Positions 1 through 8,194 are shown, counted from the first letter of the stretch. The stretch is DNA of 53,155 nucleotides from Phycisphaera sp. (GCA_016125285.1 WGMA01000083.1:1-53155), one strand, 5' to 3'. Notes: a model not told the origin generated them from the letters alone. Numbers and translations are program-made.

Positions 1-74
1 GCCACCGAAGCAACAGACTCACCGCGTTCGATCGCTTCGAGCATCTTCTGACGGGTCTGAACCGGAATAGGCAT
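1..74 (-). CDS. N-terminus of a transposase-like/HTH protein, cut by the window edge
   Basis: A reading frame starts at 74 on the minus strand and runs off the left edge. It is preceded by an excellent ribosome binding site, AAGGAGGT, about six bases before the ATG. The 24 visible residues begin MPIPVQTRQKMLEAIERGES and resemble the first helix of IS630-type or other helix-turn-helix transposases, which open with a similar basic, glutamate-rich helix followed by a 'SVASVA' turn. The gene being real is well supported by the Shine-Dalgarno sequence and clean codons. The family is a guess from a short stretch, and a host HTH regulator would look similar. The sequence beyond the edge would decide. 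Confidence 0.6.
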   Translation of the reverse strand, partial: MPIPVQTRQKMLEAIERGESVASV

Positions 75-142
75 GACGCGACCTCCTTGTCGATGCCGTA
101 TCATCGCATGTGCAACACGATCGCGCAAGATGCTCTAGTGGC

Positions 143-910
143 TTAGCCGAACTTCGCCAGGGAGTCGCGCGCGGTGATCTTCGGCGCGACGATCAGGCCG
201 TCGGCGTTCTTCTCGCCGGTCGGATCGATGTAGACGCGCCCGCCGGTCTTGAACTCGTCGGACTCCAGGTTCAGCACGTGGATGTTGAAGATGTAGCCCA
301 CCTCGCTGGTGGCGGTGAACCAGTGCACGTTATCGCGGTGATCGGAGATCGTGGAGAACTGGCCGGGCTTGAACTGCCCGTCGATCGTCGGGCGGATGAT
401 CATATGATCCTTGTGATCCTCGACGCGGTCGTAGTGCCGGCCGCGGAACTCGCCCGACAGCACGATAAACGACGTGGCCATCCGCTGGTGCCCGTGCGGC
501 GTGACCGAGTGGCCCTTGCTCATGCCGAACACCTGGTTGCCGAACACCAGGTCCGTCGGCAGGCCCTCGACCTTCGGCAGCGGCGGGTGGAATGCCGTCT
601 CTCCCCGCTCGCGGAACTTCGCGGCCTTCGACAGCTTGTCGTAGTCGATCAGCTTCAGCACGTTGTCGAGGTCGACGGTCTTGTACAGCTCCTCGACCTT
701 GTCCTGCCACTGCGTCTGCGTGATCTTGTTGCCGCGCAGGTCCTTCGACATGTCGTTGACCTGCTTGAGCCAGGCGACCGCCTCGGGCTTCAGCTCGTCG
801 GCGAACAGGTTCTGCACGAACATCGTGTGCAGCAGCGAGTAGGTCATCAGCGACCCGAGCGTCGCGTCGTTGAGAAACGCCCGGCGGGACATCGATGCGT
901 CATTCGACAT
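143..910 (-). CDS. Exported cupin-like protein
   Basis: 255 residues. I chose the ATG at 910 because ACGGAG lies just upstream; longer in-frame starts lie in repeat DNA. The N-terminus (RRAFL at 9-13, then a hydrophobic stretch) looks like a short Tat-type export signal. The second half carries cupin-like histidines: H139 and H141 in TPHGHQ, then a VLSGEFRGRHY strand with H159, and H191/H196 further on. That pattern suits a small beta-barrel that binds metal, but no substrate can be assigned. It is last in the minus-strand run that begins with the sigma factor at 7103. A double-hairpin repeat at 972-1054 separates it from the isomerase gene, so it may be expressed separately. Gene confidence is high; function is weak. 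Confidence 0.7.
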   Translation of the reverse strand: MSNDASMSRRAFLNDATLGSLMTYSLLHTMFVQNLFADELKPEAVAWLKQVNDMSKDLRGNKITQTQWQDKVEELYKTVDLDNVLKLIDYDKLSKAAKFRERGETAFHPPLPKVEGLPTDLVFGNQVFGMSKGHSVTPHGHQRMATSFIVLSGEFRGRHYDRVEDHKDHMIIRPTIDGQFKPGQFSTISDHRDNVHWFTATSEVGYIFNIHVLNLESDEFKTGGRVYIDPTGEKNADGLIVAPKITARDSLAKFG

Positions 911-971
911 GTGCGTGCTCCGTGAGAGGTGTGCAGACATTATACCGCGCACCGCGGCGTCAAACGCTCGT

Positions 972-1054
972 GTGCCACTGGCGGCTTGACCGCCAGTGCG
1001 GTTGTGCATTGGTTGCGTCGGGTAGAGCACTGGCGGTCAAGCCGCCAGTGGCAC
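972..1054. repeat. Double-hairpin inverted repeat (REP/BIME-like)
   Basis: Two perfect 27-nt inverted arms (972-998 and 1028-1054) are separated by 29 nt. Each arm is itself a hairpin: CACTGGCGG, a five-base loop, then CCGCCAGTG. The element can therefore fold as two small hairpins or one long stem. It lies between two minus-strand genes and has no T-tract, so it is not a classic terminator. Confidence 0.85.
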
Positions 1055-1075
1055 CCAGCGAAGCCGCGAGCGGTG

Positions 1076-2002
1076 TTAGATGAGCTTGGCGAGGATGTCG
1101 AGGTACCGCGGGATGGCGTCGCGGGGCTCTTCGTTCGCCTCGTACTCCAGCACGACGTAGCCGCTGTAGCCCGCGTCCTTGAGGATGTTGACCACGCGGG
1201 CGAAATCGGTCGGCTGCTTCTTGCCGTTGACGGGGATCTCGACCTTGATCTGCGCGTTCAGCGCGTACGGCGCCATGCGTGCGAGGTCCGCGTAGGGGTC
1301 GGCGGTCTCGCGGAGGTTGCCGGAGTCGAGGTTGACGCCGAACCACGGCGAGTCGACGGCCTCGACGATCTTCATGAAGCGCGGGATGTCGGTGGTGAAG
1401 TCGTGGTTCTCCATCGCGAGGATCACGCCGCGCGTCGCCGCGTATTCACACGCGGCGCGGAGGTTGACGATGATGTTCTCCACCGCCTGGTTCTCGTCCT
1501 CGCCCTTGGCGGGATGCCCGGCGAACACGCGGATGACCGGCACGCCCATCGCGGCGTAATGATCGATCCACATGTGCGTGTACTGCATCTGCTGCTTGAG
1601 CGTGTCGGAGTCCGGCGCGTAGGCGAAGTTGTTGCCGATGGCGCCGCCGGACAGGTCGATGCCCTGCACGTGGGCGTGCTGCTTGATCTTGTTGATGTAG
1701 GCGGCGTCGAGCGGATTGGGAAAGAAGTACGACGTGAGCTCCGCGGCGCCGAGGCCGAGGTCGGAGCAGTAGTCGAGGAAGCCGAGCATGTCCATCTCGC
1801 CGGTCGCGTCGGGCTTGGACTTGGTGTTGGGCAGGTACTTCCGCATGGAGTACGCGGCGAGCGAGAGCTTGCGGACGGCCTTGCCGGTGCGGACGAGGGG
1901 CTTCATGGCGTGCGCGGGCAGCGGCGTGACGAGGCCGGCGGCGCTCGCGGCGGCGACGCCGGCGGTGGTGCTGAGGAACGAACGCCGGGAGAGAGTGGTC
2001 AT
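1076..2002 (-). CDS. Tat-exported sugar phosphate isomerase/epimerase (xylose-isomerase-like TIM barrel)
   Basis: 308 residues. The start at 2002 follows GAGGAC at good spacing; upstream in-frame codons are arginine-rich read-through. A Tat signal (SRRSFL at 5-10, then an alanine-rich stretch ending LPAHA near 31) predicts export. The rest matches the AP-endonuclease-2/xylose-isomerase-like barrel: AYSMR at the first strand, and candidate metal ligands E198 (LAMENHD), D226 (VNLDSGN), Q251 and E286 (VVLEYE). The family isomerises or epimerises sugars using a divalent metal. The usual third ligand histidine seems to be replaced around Q251-K253. Only 37 bases separate it from the lipoprotein gene upstream. 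The substrate is not deducible. Confidence 0.85.
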   Translation of the reverse strand: MTTLSRRSFLSTTAGVAAASAAGLVTPLPAHAMKPLVRTGKAVRKLSLAAYSMRKYLPNTKSKPDATGEMDMLGFLDYCSDLGLGAAELTSYFFPNPLDAAYINKIKQHAHVQGIDLSGGAIGNNFAYAPDSDTLKQQMQYTHMWIDHYAAMGVPVIRVFAGHPAKGEDENQAVENIIVNLRAACEYAATRGVILAMENHDFTTDIPRFMKIVEAVDSPWFGVNLDSGNLRETADPYADLARMAPYALNAQIKVEIPVNGKKQPTDFARVVNILKDAGYSGYVVLEYEANEEPRDAIPRYLDILAKLI

Positions 2003-2039
2003 GCTGCGTCCTCGTATCGGTGCGAATTGTTGGGGATGA

Positions 2040-2495
2040 TCAAAACTGGATCGCGAGGTCGGGCCGGGCCTTCTGCAGCGACTCGTAGCCCTTCTGGCTG
2101 ATCTGCGTGCGCGTGATCTGCAGGCCCTTGAGCGTGGAGATCTGCTCAAGGGCGGGCAGGCACTCGTCGGTGATCTGGGTGTTGTCGAGGGCGAGGCTGT
2201 CGAGCTTGGGCATGCCGACGAGATTGGCGATGCCGGCGTCGGTGACGTGCGTCTCGCTGAGGTTGAGCCACGTCACCTGCGGCAGCGTGGCGACGATGGC
2301 CAGCTGCTGGTCGGTGACGTTCGACCCGCCGAGGTCGAGGTAGGTCTTGTCGGGCTGATCCTTGATCGCCTTGAGCGCTTCGTCGGTGACCTGGTTGCCC
2401 TGAAGGATCACCGAGTCGGTCGGCGCGTCGCCGCATCCGGGCAGGTGCAGACAGCAGGCCAACAGAAACAACAGCATCGCAGTCGGTTTCGACAT
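2040..2495 (-). CDS. Leucine-rich-repeat lipoprotein
   Basis: 151 residues starting at 2495. The N-terminus (KPTAMLLFLLACCLHLPGC) is a lipoprotein signal with Cys21 as the probable lipidated residue; proline before the glycine makes the lipobox atypical. The mature part holds about four to five short leucine-rich repeats of 22-24 residues of the planctomycete/ribonuclease-inhibitor-like type, such as YLDLGGSNVTDQQLAIVATL, WLNLSETHVTDAGIANLVGM and SLALDNTQITDECLPALEQI. Such repeats bind proteins. It probably sits on a membrane facing the periplasm. Its place between a pseudopilin-LamG gene and an exported isomerase suggests the same transcription unit. No strong ribosome binding site is seen, and its partner is unknown. 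Confidence 0.8.
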   Translation of the reverse strand: MSKPTAMLLFLLACCLHLPGCGDAPTDSVILQGNQVTDEALKAIKDQPDKTYLDLGGSNVTDQQLAIVATLPQVTWLNLSETHVTDAGIANLVGMPKLDSLALDNTQITDECLPALEQISTLKGLQITRTQISQKGYESLQKARPDLAIQF

Positions 2496-2560
2496 GATGG
2501 ATTCGTGCCTCACGATGTAACAGGTTAGCGTGGCGGATGCCGAGGGCAAGCGGCCGCGGA

Positions 2561-3451
2561 TTACTGGATCGGCTCGATGGTTTTCACACGCTCGGTGGCG
2601 GTGCTGACGTTGCCCTCGTACTCGCCGACGGCGCCCTGGCCGCCGAGGCACAGCTGGTCGATTTCCTCGTCCGTCAGGCCGCGCTTGTAGAAGTAGACGT
2701 CCTTGATCCAGCCCTTGAATCGCCGGTTGCCGCAACACTCGTCTCTGCCGATCTTCAGGTCGTTGAACCGGGCGCTGGGGTGGTTGTAGGCGTTGCGCGC
2801 CTTGACGATCTCGGGGCTGCCGATCGCCCGTGCGAAGAGGATCGCCTCGTCGGCCTGCGCGAGGCTCGGCTTGGATTTCCGCACGGCGACGCCCACCACG
2901 TACCACGTGTCGAGTTCGAGCGATGGGCCTCCCGTGAACCCCCACGTCGAGCTGCTGTCGCGCCAGTGGTACCCGAGCTTGCTGTCCGAGCCGCCACCAC
3001 GCAGGTTCAGGCCCTGCACCTGCCCGCCGCCCTCGCGGCTGAACACGATGCCGCCGAAGCCGACCCAACTCTCGATCTTGATCGTCGCGGCGTACGTCGC
3101 CTCGGTGACGGTGTAGTCGAAGGTCGGGATGTCCAGCTCGGAGTTGACGCCGTCGAAGTACGCGACCTCCGAATTCAACGCCGGCAGATCGATGACGTGG
3201 ACGTAGGGCTTGCCGGTGGTCGCGTCCTTGGGCACTTCGACCTCGTGCGACCCGTCGTACTCCTGGTCCATCTTCCACGTGCCGACCATGTCTTTCACGG
3301 GGATGCCCTGGCCGACGAGTTCTTTGACCTTGAACTTCGCCTGGCTCAGCGCGGGCAGCAGGATGCCGATGAGGACGACGATGATCGCGAGGGTCACGAG
3401 GATCTCGATGAGCGTGAAACCGCGTGTGTCGTTGTTGGATCGACTGTGCAT
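2561..3451 (-). CDS. Pseudopilin with C-terminal LamG-like domain
   Basis: 296 residues. The N-terminus has a type IV prepilin signal: basic leader, cleavage after G11, then FTLIEILVTLAIIVVLIGIL with the conserved glutamate five residues into the mature protein. From about residue 90 to 285 the sequence reads as a concanavalin-like LamG domain (LDTWYVVGVAV near the middle, WIKDVYFYKRGLTDEEIDQL near the end, typical last strands of LamG). Pseudopilins are cleaved by prepilin peptidase and anchored in or assembled from the inner membrane; LamG domains bind carbohydrate or protein. I infer a membrane-anchored glycan-binding or hydrolytic surface protein. No pilus motor or secretin gene is in this window. 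Confidence 0.85.
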   Translation of the reverse strand: MHSRSNNDTRGFTLIEILVTLAIIVVLIGILLPALSQAKFKVKELVGQGIPVKDMVGTWKMDQEYDGSHEVEVPKDATTGKPYVHVIDLPALNSEVAYFDGVNSELDIPTFDYTVTEATYAATIKIESWVGFGGIVFSREGGGQVQGLNLRGGGSDSKLGYHWRDSSSTWGFTGGPSLELDTWYVVGVAVRKSKPSLAQADEAILFARAIGSPEIVKARNAYNHPSARFNDLKIGRDECCGNRRFKGWIKDVYFYKRGLTDEEIDQLCLGGQGAVGEYEGNVSTATERVKTIEPIQ

Positions 3452-3473
3452 GGACGGTCTCCTCGAGGCGTGT

Positions 3474-4040
3474 TCACCTCGCGGCGGGTGTCGGCGGCCG
3501 CAGGCCGGTCGGCGGCGCCGGCCGGCACGGCAGCGGGCGTGCGGTGGTGCAGTGTTCGAGGAACGCGGTCATGACCCGCGCCCCCTCGGGCGACGACGCG
3601 GCCAGCCAGGCCACGCCGTTGTCCGACACCAGCCGCTGCTGATTCAGATTTTCGTCGGCCATCAGCGCGTCCTCATACGTGCCGTACTGCTGGACGACAG
3701 CTTGGCCCGATGACGTGTACTTCTCATAGTAGGCTACGAAGCGTTGCTTTTCTCCACAACCGCCACACCCGTACATCACCGCCCGGACGCACTCGTGACC
3801 GGCGGCGTTCTCGAACGGCGGGATGTGGCGTCCGGAGTCGACGAACACCTCCTGCGTCTCGACGTCGAAGAACCACTGGGGCCCGGGGTCGAAATCCGGC
3901 GGCGCCTCGATCACGGCGTTGCCCCCGCGCGACAGCAGCGTTGCCAGGCACATGCCGATGATGATCACCAGAACGATCGTGAACGCGCCCGCATGGGTAT
4001 TCACCCGGTCGCGCAGCTGATAGAGAATCGCCTTCACCAC
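3474..4040 (-). CDS. Membrane-anchored hypothetical protein with CxxC motif
   Basis: 188 residues. There is one membrane helix at about 18-37 (GAFTIVLVIIIGMCLATLL) after a short basic cytoplasmic end, leaving about 150 residues outside. The outer part holds C84 and a CGGC motif (C92, C95) before EKQRFVAYYEKY, which could be a small metal site or a disulfide. The last 25 residues are proline- and alanine-rich. I do not recognise the family. It lies 22 bases before the pseudopilin-LamG gene and 54 bases after another pseudopilin gene, so it is probably co-expressed with both and may be an accessory of that pilin-like system. Confidence 0.7.
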   Translation of the reverse strand: MVKAILYQLRDRVNTHAGAFTIVLVIIIGMCLATLLSRGGNAVIEAPPDFDPGPQWFFDVETQEVFVDSGRHIPPFENAAGHECVRAVMYGCGGCGEKQRFVAYYEKYTSSGQAVVQQYGTYEDALMADENLNQQRLVSDNGVAWLAASSPEGARVMTAFLEHCTTARPLPCRPAPPTGLRPPTPAAR

Positions 4041-4094
4041 TGAACTACCTCAAGTCCTGCCCCGGAACCTGGGCCGTCGACGCAGCGTCACCGT

Positions 4095-4988
4095 TCAACG
4101 GCCGTTGTCGGTGTTCGGCACGTTCCAGAGACGGGTCTTGTTGTTCGTCACGCCAGACCCCGCCAGCCAGTCGGTGTAGACCTCGGCGTAGTAGTCCTTG
4201 ATCGACAGCCACTCGCAGGAACCGTCGGCGTTGATCGCGCTGGTGTAGCCGTAGTTGTACTGCGCCTCGGCGTTCGTCGCGGCCCCGTCCTTGTCGTTCT
4301 TGATGTAGATGTGACGTCGGGTCACGCCTTCCCAAGGGAAGTTCGACCCGTCGTGCCACCATCCACCAGATTTCAACTCGTCGGCCTCCCAGTAAAGGAT
4401 GTCGTTCTCCTTGAACTGCGACACCTTGTACGTCTTCCAATAGCCGTCGTACTTGCCGGGCTCAACTTCGATGTCCTGATAGACAACCTCATCATAGCCG
4501 GACATGTTGCGGATGAGCTTGCGAGGATAGGTCGGCGGGTTCGGGTCCCACGTGCCCTGCCCCCACTTGATCCACGACCCGTTGGAGCAGTAGCTCGTCA
4601 TCATGCGCGAGTTGTTGGGACGGCCCGGAACCGTGTCGGGCTTCGTGCGATCGGCGGGACACCTGTACACAGACGCGTCCAGCAGGTATTCCCAGAGTTG
4701 CCCCGTCTGGCAGTCCTCAGGCTTGTCCATCTGCAAATCGTAATAGAGCCAGCCGTGGGCTTTGTCGAGTCGCCAGTTCGGTCCCGGCAAGCGCAGCTGA
4801 TTCTCCAACGTGTAGCTCATCGTCGCCAGACCAATATTCTTACAATTGAACTGGCAGTAGACCATGCGCTGCATGTCGATGCCGCGTTCGAGCTCCGGAG
4901 TAAGGATGGTGATCAGCAACAACATGATCGCCACCACCACCAGCATCTCGACGAGCGTGAAGCCGGACTGTTTGTTGTGTCGTGCCAT
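4095..4988 (-). CDS. Type IV pseudopilin (DUF1559-like)
   Basis: 297 residues with a class III signal: leader MARHNKQSG, then FTLVEMLVVVAIMLLLITIL. The mature domain is aromatic-rich, with Cys pairs (YCQFNCKN, VYRCPADR) and a late ADGSCEWLSI segment that resembles the 'DG' end motif of planctomycete prepilin-like proteins. These proteins are processed by prepilin peptidase; most have no known function but are highly expanded in this phylum. The gene follows the FecR gene after 24 bases, so the sigma/FecR pair very probably controls it directly. A moderate AGGG ribosome binding site precedes the ATG. Confidence 0.85.
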   Translation of the reverse strand: MARHNKQSGFTLVEMLVVVAIMLLLITILTPELERGIDMQRMVYCQFNCKNIGLATMSYTLENQLRLPGPNWRLDKAHGWLYYDLQMDKPEDCQTGQLWEYLLDASVYRCPADRTKPDTVPGRPNNSRMMTSYCSNGSWIKWGQGTWDPNPPTYPRKLIRNMSGYDEVVYQDIEVEPGKYDGYWKTYKVSQFKENDILYWEADELKSGGWWHDGSNFPWEGVTRRHIYIKNDKDGAATNAEAQYNYGYTSAINADGSCEWLSIKDYYAEVYTDWLAGSGVTNNKTRLWNVPNTDNGR

Positions 4989-5012
4989 AGTGCGTGCCCT
5001 GCGTGAATGTGG

Positions 5013-6575
5013 TTAGTGCCCAAGCAATTCGAGGACCGGGTCGATCAGCACCGCCCAGTCGAACGCCATGTCACCGTCGCCGTCGGTGACGATCAGCGTG
5101 AGGAACCGTTGATTCGCGTCGATCGGCACGTCGACGGACATGCCATTCGGCGACCCGGCGTGCAGGCCGGAGGAGTACATGATTTGGCCGTCGAGCAGCA
5201 CGAAGAACTCCACCGAGCCGCGTGCGTTGCCGATGACGGACTTGAAGCGTTCGATGTGCATGCCGGGCCTGGCGCGGCGCACCGCGTCGAGGTCGATGGT
5301 CAGGCCCTTGTTGGCGTGCATGCCCAGCACGGCGTGGCCGGGCTTGTCGACCGACAGGCCGTTGGGCAACTCGAAAACGGTGCGGTTCACGCCGAGCCAG
5401 AGGTTGTCGAAGCTCACGCCGCAGGTGTCCGGCAGGCCGTGGGCGACGAGCCCGGTGCTGGCGATCTGCACGGGCACGGGCTGGCCGTCGGCGACGCCGT
5501 CCGGGATGAACACGCCGTCGATGTACGGGTTGTGCGGGACGGTGACGAAGAAGTTGGAATTGCCGCTGATGCCGTCGGCGTGCGTGTTGGTGGGCGTGCC
5601 GTCGATCATGCTGATGCCGCCGGGCTTGTCGGGGCCGCGTCCCTCGGCCATCGCGTCGAGCAGCCTGAACGTGTGTAGCGCCGGTTCGACGTCCAGGAAC
5701 CGCTTAGTGTCAATCGCCACCTCGGCGAGCGTCGGCTCACCGGAGCGATCGAGCCGCACCGCGTGCCCCTGCGACAGACGCGACTGCTGCACGACCTTCC
5801 CGGACCCGCCGATGACCTGCGCCTCGACCTGACCGCGGAACACGTGCACCTCGCTGGGCACGCCGTCGTTAACCTCGATGCCGAACTGCGTGCCGAGGTC
5901 GACGACCGTCAGGCCCGGCGAGACCACCGTGAACCCGTGGGCCTTCTCCGGGACGTACGTGACCAGCCGGCCGCGCTGGAGCCGACACCCGTTGCGGCTT
6001 GTCAGACTGAAGTCCGCCGGGCCCTGGATGTTGACCACCGCCCCGCTGGCGAACACGAACTGCACGCGCCCGGCGAGGAGGTGGAGGTCGCTGGCGTCCA
6101 TGTCGGCGCCGATCACCGGCGAGCCCTCGGGCCCGACCTCCCACTTCGCGTTGGTCAAATCCGACAGCACGGCGATCGGCGCGGGCGCCGGGGCCGACTG
6201 ACGCTTCGGTTCGGGCTTCGGCATCGACGAGACGATCATCGCGCCAACGCCGACGAACAGCACCAGCACCGCGGCGATACGCATCGCGATCATGCGGCGC
6301 GGCGTGCCGACCCGTTCGATCACGTGACTGGTCTCGGGCAAGCACACGTCGACGTCGCACGCCGACTCGCGGCGGTTGAGTTCCTGCGCGATCGGCACCG
6401 CCTCCCAGACCAACGCCGTGTGCAGCGCCACGCGACGCTGGTAGTACGCGCGGGCCTCCGCGTCGTTGGCCAGACGGTCACGCAGCCGCGGCCAGTCCGC
6501 GTCGTCGAGCGTCTCGTCGATCAGCCGATCAACGAGCACGCGCCAGTCATCGTTCTTGGTGTAATCGTTGGACAT
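5013..6575 (-). CDS. FecR-domain anti-sigma/sensor protein with NPCBM-like C-terminus
   Basis: 520 residues. An N-terminal cytoplasmic part (1-95, with a VDRLIDETLDDADWPRLRDRL helix typical of FecR-type anti-sigma proteins) precedes one membrane helix at about 96-117. A FecR domain follows at about 165-290 (LLAGRVQFVFASGAVVNIQG ... TVVDLGTQFGIEV). The last 150 residues look like an NPCBM-type carbohydrate-binding fold (HANKGLTIDLDAVRRARPG, VEFFVLLDGQIMYSSG, LTLIVTDGDGDMAFDWAVLI). FecR proteins hold or activate a partner ECF sigma factor in response to an outside signal, and the sigma gene ends only three bases upstream. I infer a sugar- or glycan-sensing module controlling the pseudopilin genes downstream. 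Confidence 0.88.
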   Translation of the reverse strand: MSNDYTKNDDWRVLVDRLIDETLDDADWPRLRDRLANDAEARAYYQRRVALHTALVWEAVPIAQELNRRESACDVDVCLPETSHVIERVGTPRRMIAMRIAAVLVLFVGVGAMIVSSMPKPEPKRQSAPAPAPIAVLSDLTNAKWEVGPEGSPVIGADMDASDLHLLAGRVQFVFASGAVVNIQGPADFSLTSRNGCRLQRGRLVTYVPEKAHGFTVVSPGLTVVDLGTQFGIEVNDGVPSEVHVFRGQVEAQVIGGSGKVVQQSRLSQGHAVRLDRSGEPTLAEVAIDTKRFLDVEPALHTFRLLDAMAEGRGPDKPGGISMIDGTPTNTHADGISGNSNFFVTVPHNPYIDGVFIPDGVADGQPVPVQIASTGLVAHGLPDTCGVSFDNLWLGVNRTVFELPNGLSVDKPGHAVLGMHANKGLTIDLDAVRRARPGMHIERFKSVIGNARGSVEFFVLLDGQIMYSSGLHAGSPNGMSVDVPIDANQRFLTLIVTDGDGDMAFDWAVLIDPVLELLGH

Positions 6576-6578
6576 CGC

Positions 6579-7103
6579 TTATCGAACCTCCCCGGCAACC
6601 CTCTTCTCCACACAATCCTGCAGGGCGTTCCGCAGCCGATACAGCGTCTGCGACACCGCCCCGACCGAACGCCCCAGCGTGCGGGCGATCGCCTTGACCG
6701 ACCCGCCCGGGGCGTATCGCCGCTGAACCAGATCGCGGTTCTCCGGCGACAGCTTCTGCATGCAGTCCCGCAACGCCTGTCGCTGGCCCTCGATCGCCCC
6801 CGACGCGGCCGGAGCCTCCTCGGCCATGATGTCCACGAGTTCCGGCGCGAACCGCAGCTTCTCTCGCTTGGCTTTCTTCAGGTAGGTCAGCACCTCGTAA
6901 CGGGCGACCTCGCGGACCCAGCCGTCAAAATTCCGGATTTCTTCCGCCTGATTCACCTTCCGCCACAACGCCAGATTCGTCTCCTGCATGACATCCGACG
7001 CGGCCTGATGATTGGGCACCATCGCGTAAATATATGCGTAAATATCCGGCTGACAGGTTGTTAGCCTTCTAACAAACGCATCTTGGGCCGCGGATTCGGG
7101 CAT
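6579..7103 (-). CDS. ECF RNA polymerase sigma factor (Rhodopirellula/Verrucomicrobium-type)
   Basis: 174 residues starting at 7103, where GAGGAG lies 11 bases before the ATG; an earlier in-frame ATG at 7184 has no such site. Region 2 spans about 8-77 (YAYIYAMVPNHQAASDVMQE, FDGWVREVARYEVLTYLKK) and region 4 about 112-165 (LSPENRDLVQRRYAPGGSVK, AIARTLGRSVGAVSQTLYRL, the helix-turn-helix that reads the -35 element). ECF sigma factors direct RNA polymerase to a small regulon and are usually controlled by the adjacent membrane protein, here FecR three bases downstream. It is first in a leftward run of eight genes. Autoregulation is likely but no promoter motif could be confirmed. Confidence 0.93.
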   Translation of the reverse strand: MPESAAQDAFVRRLTTCQPDIYAYIYAMVPNHQAASDVMQETNLALWRKVNQAEEIRNFDGWVREVARYEVLTYLKKAKREKLRFAPELVDIMAEEAPAASGAIEGQRQALRDCMQKLSPENRDLVQRRYAPGGSVKAIARTLGRSVGAVSQTLYRLRNALQDCVEKRVAGEVR

Positions 7104-7237
7104 AGACGGGTTAGCTCCTCTACCTATATGGGGCGCAGACGTGCCAAATCTCACTACTTGATAACGAAATTTTCTCCTACGCATCGCCTGAATACAAGTT
7201 CAAATTTCCGGCGGGTCGTTCCGCGACGCCGGATCGG

Positions 7238-7243
7238 TATAAT
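7238..7243 (+). promoter_or_regulatory. Candidate -10 box for the DUF1080 gene
   Basis: A perfect TATAAT lies about 80 bases before the start of the DUF1080 gene, in the divergent region 7104-7322. No good -35 hexamer is visible at 16-18 bases, so the call rests on the -10 box alone. Confidence 0.3.
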
Positions 7244-7322
7244 CAGTCCCCGAAATCGATCGAACCGGCCGGTCGGACTGACGTATTGTCAGGCGAATCA
7301 AGCCAACAAAAGGAGACTGGTT

Positions 7323-8030
7323 ATGCAGTTCACCCGCTCGATCCACCGCGTCGGCCTCGCCGCGGTGGCGACGCTCGGCCTGACCGCCGCCGTCATGGCC
7401 GCCAGCGAACCCTTCAACGGCAAGGACCTCACCGGCTGGACCGTCAAAGACACCGACAAGCCCCACACCTGGAAGGTTGGCGAGGCCAAGCTCGACCCCG
7501 CCGACCCCCGCATGCTCGTCGTCATCCCCGGCGGCAAGCAGCTGGTCAACGCCACCACCGGGCACGGCAAGAGCCAGGACCTGTTCACCACCAACGTCAA
7601 GCACGGCGACGCGATCGTCGAGGTCGAGCTGATGGTGCCCAAGGGATCCAACTCCGGCATCTACCTCCAGGGCGAGTACGAGGTGCAGGTCCTCGATTCG
7701 TTCGGCAAGGACAAGCCCGGCCCCGGCGACATGGGCGCGATCTACGGCGCTCAGCCGCCCAAGGTCAACGCGTGCAAGGCGCCCGGCGAGTGGCAGAAGT
7801 ACGAGATCCACTTCCAGGCCCCGCGCTTCAACGACAAGGGCGAGAAGACCGCCAACGCCAAGTTCGTCAAGGTCATCCTCAACGGCACGGTCATCCACGA
7901 GAACGTCGAGATGAAGGGCCCCACGCCCGGCGGCGTCACCGGACAGGAGCACGCCGAGGGACCGCTGATGTTCCAGGGCAACCACGGCGCGGTCGCGTAT
8001 CGCAACATCAAGATCTCGCCGCTGAAGTAG
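7323..8030 (+). CDS. Secreted DUF1080 protein (3-keto-disaccharide hydrolase family)
   Basis: 235 residues starting at 7323 after AAGGAG at eight bases. A Sec signal peptide (about 1-26, ending AAVMAA) is followed by one DUF1080 domain: EPFNGKDLTGW at the start, SNSGIYLQGEYEVQVLDSFG in the centre, and WQKYEIHFQAP with GAVAYRNIKISPL at the end. Members of this family cleave 3-keto-glycosides in the periplasm, acting after C3 oxidation of a sugar. The length is normal for a single-domain member. It diverges from the sigma/FecR operon and is followed by a serine hydrolase gene on the same strand. The specific glycoside is unknown. Confidence 0.9.
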   Translation: MQFTRSIHRVGLAAVATLGLTAAVMAASEPFNGKDLTGWTVKDTDKPHTWKVGEAKLDPADPRMLVVIPGGKQLVNATTGHGKSQDLFTTNVKHGDAIVEVELMVPKGSNSGIYLQGEYEVQVLDSFGKDKPGPGDMGAIYGAQPPKVNACKAPGEWQKYEIHFQAPRFNDKGEKTANAKFVKVILNGTVIHENVEMKGPTPGGVTGQEHAEGPLMFQGNHGAVAYRNIKISPLK

Positions 8031-8074
8031 ATCTCGTCATAACGCGATCGTCCGCAAGAAAGTGCAAAATGGTC

Positions 8075-8154
8075 AATGGTCATTGCAAAATGCAAAATGC
8101 CCATCTGAATCGCATGCGCCGCGTATGATGAATTTGCATTTTGCAATGACCATT
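8075..8154. repeat. AT-rich inverted repeat, AATGAC-word family (no gene inside)
   Basis: Perfect 22-nt inverted arms (8075-8096 and 8133-8154) are separated by 36 bp. The arms are made of TGCAAAATG and TGGTCATTG words, much more AT-rich than the flanking genes. It lies between the DUF1080 and serine hydrolase genes. It resembles the arms of the cassette at 45050-45499 in word content. Confidence 0.85.
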
Positions 8155-8194
8155 TTGCATTTTGCATTTCCTCGTTGATTCACAAGGGCACACC

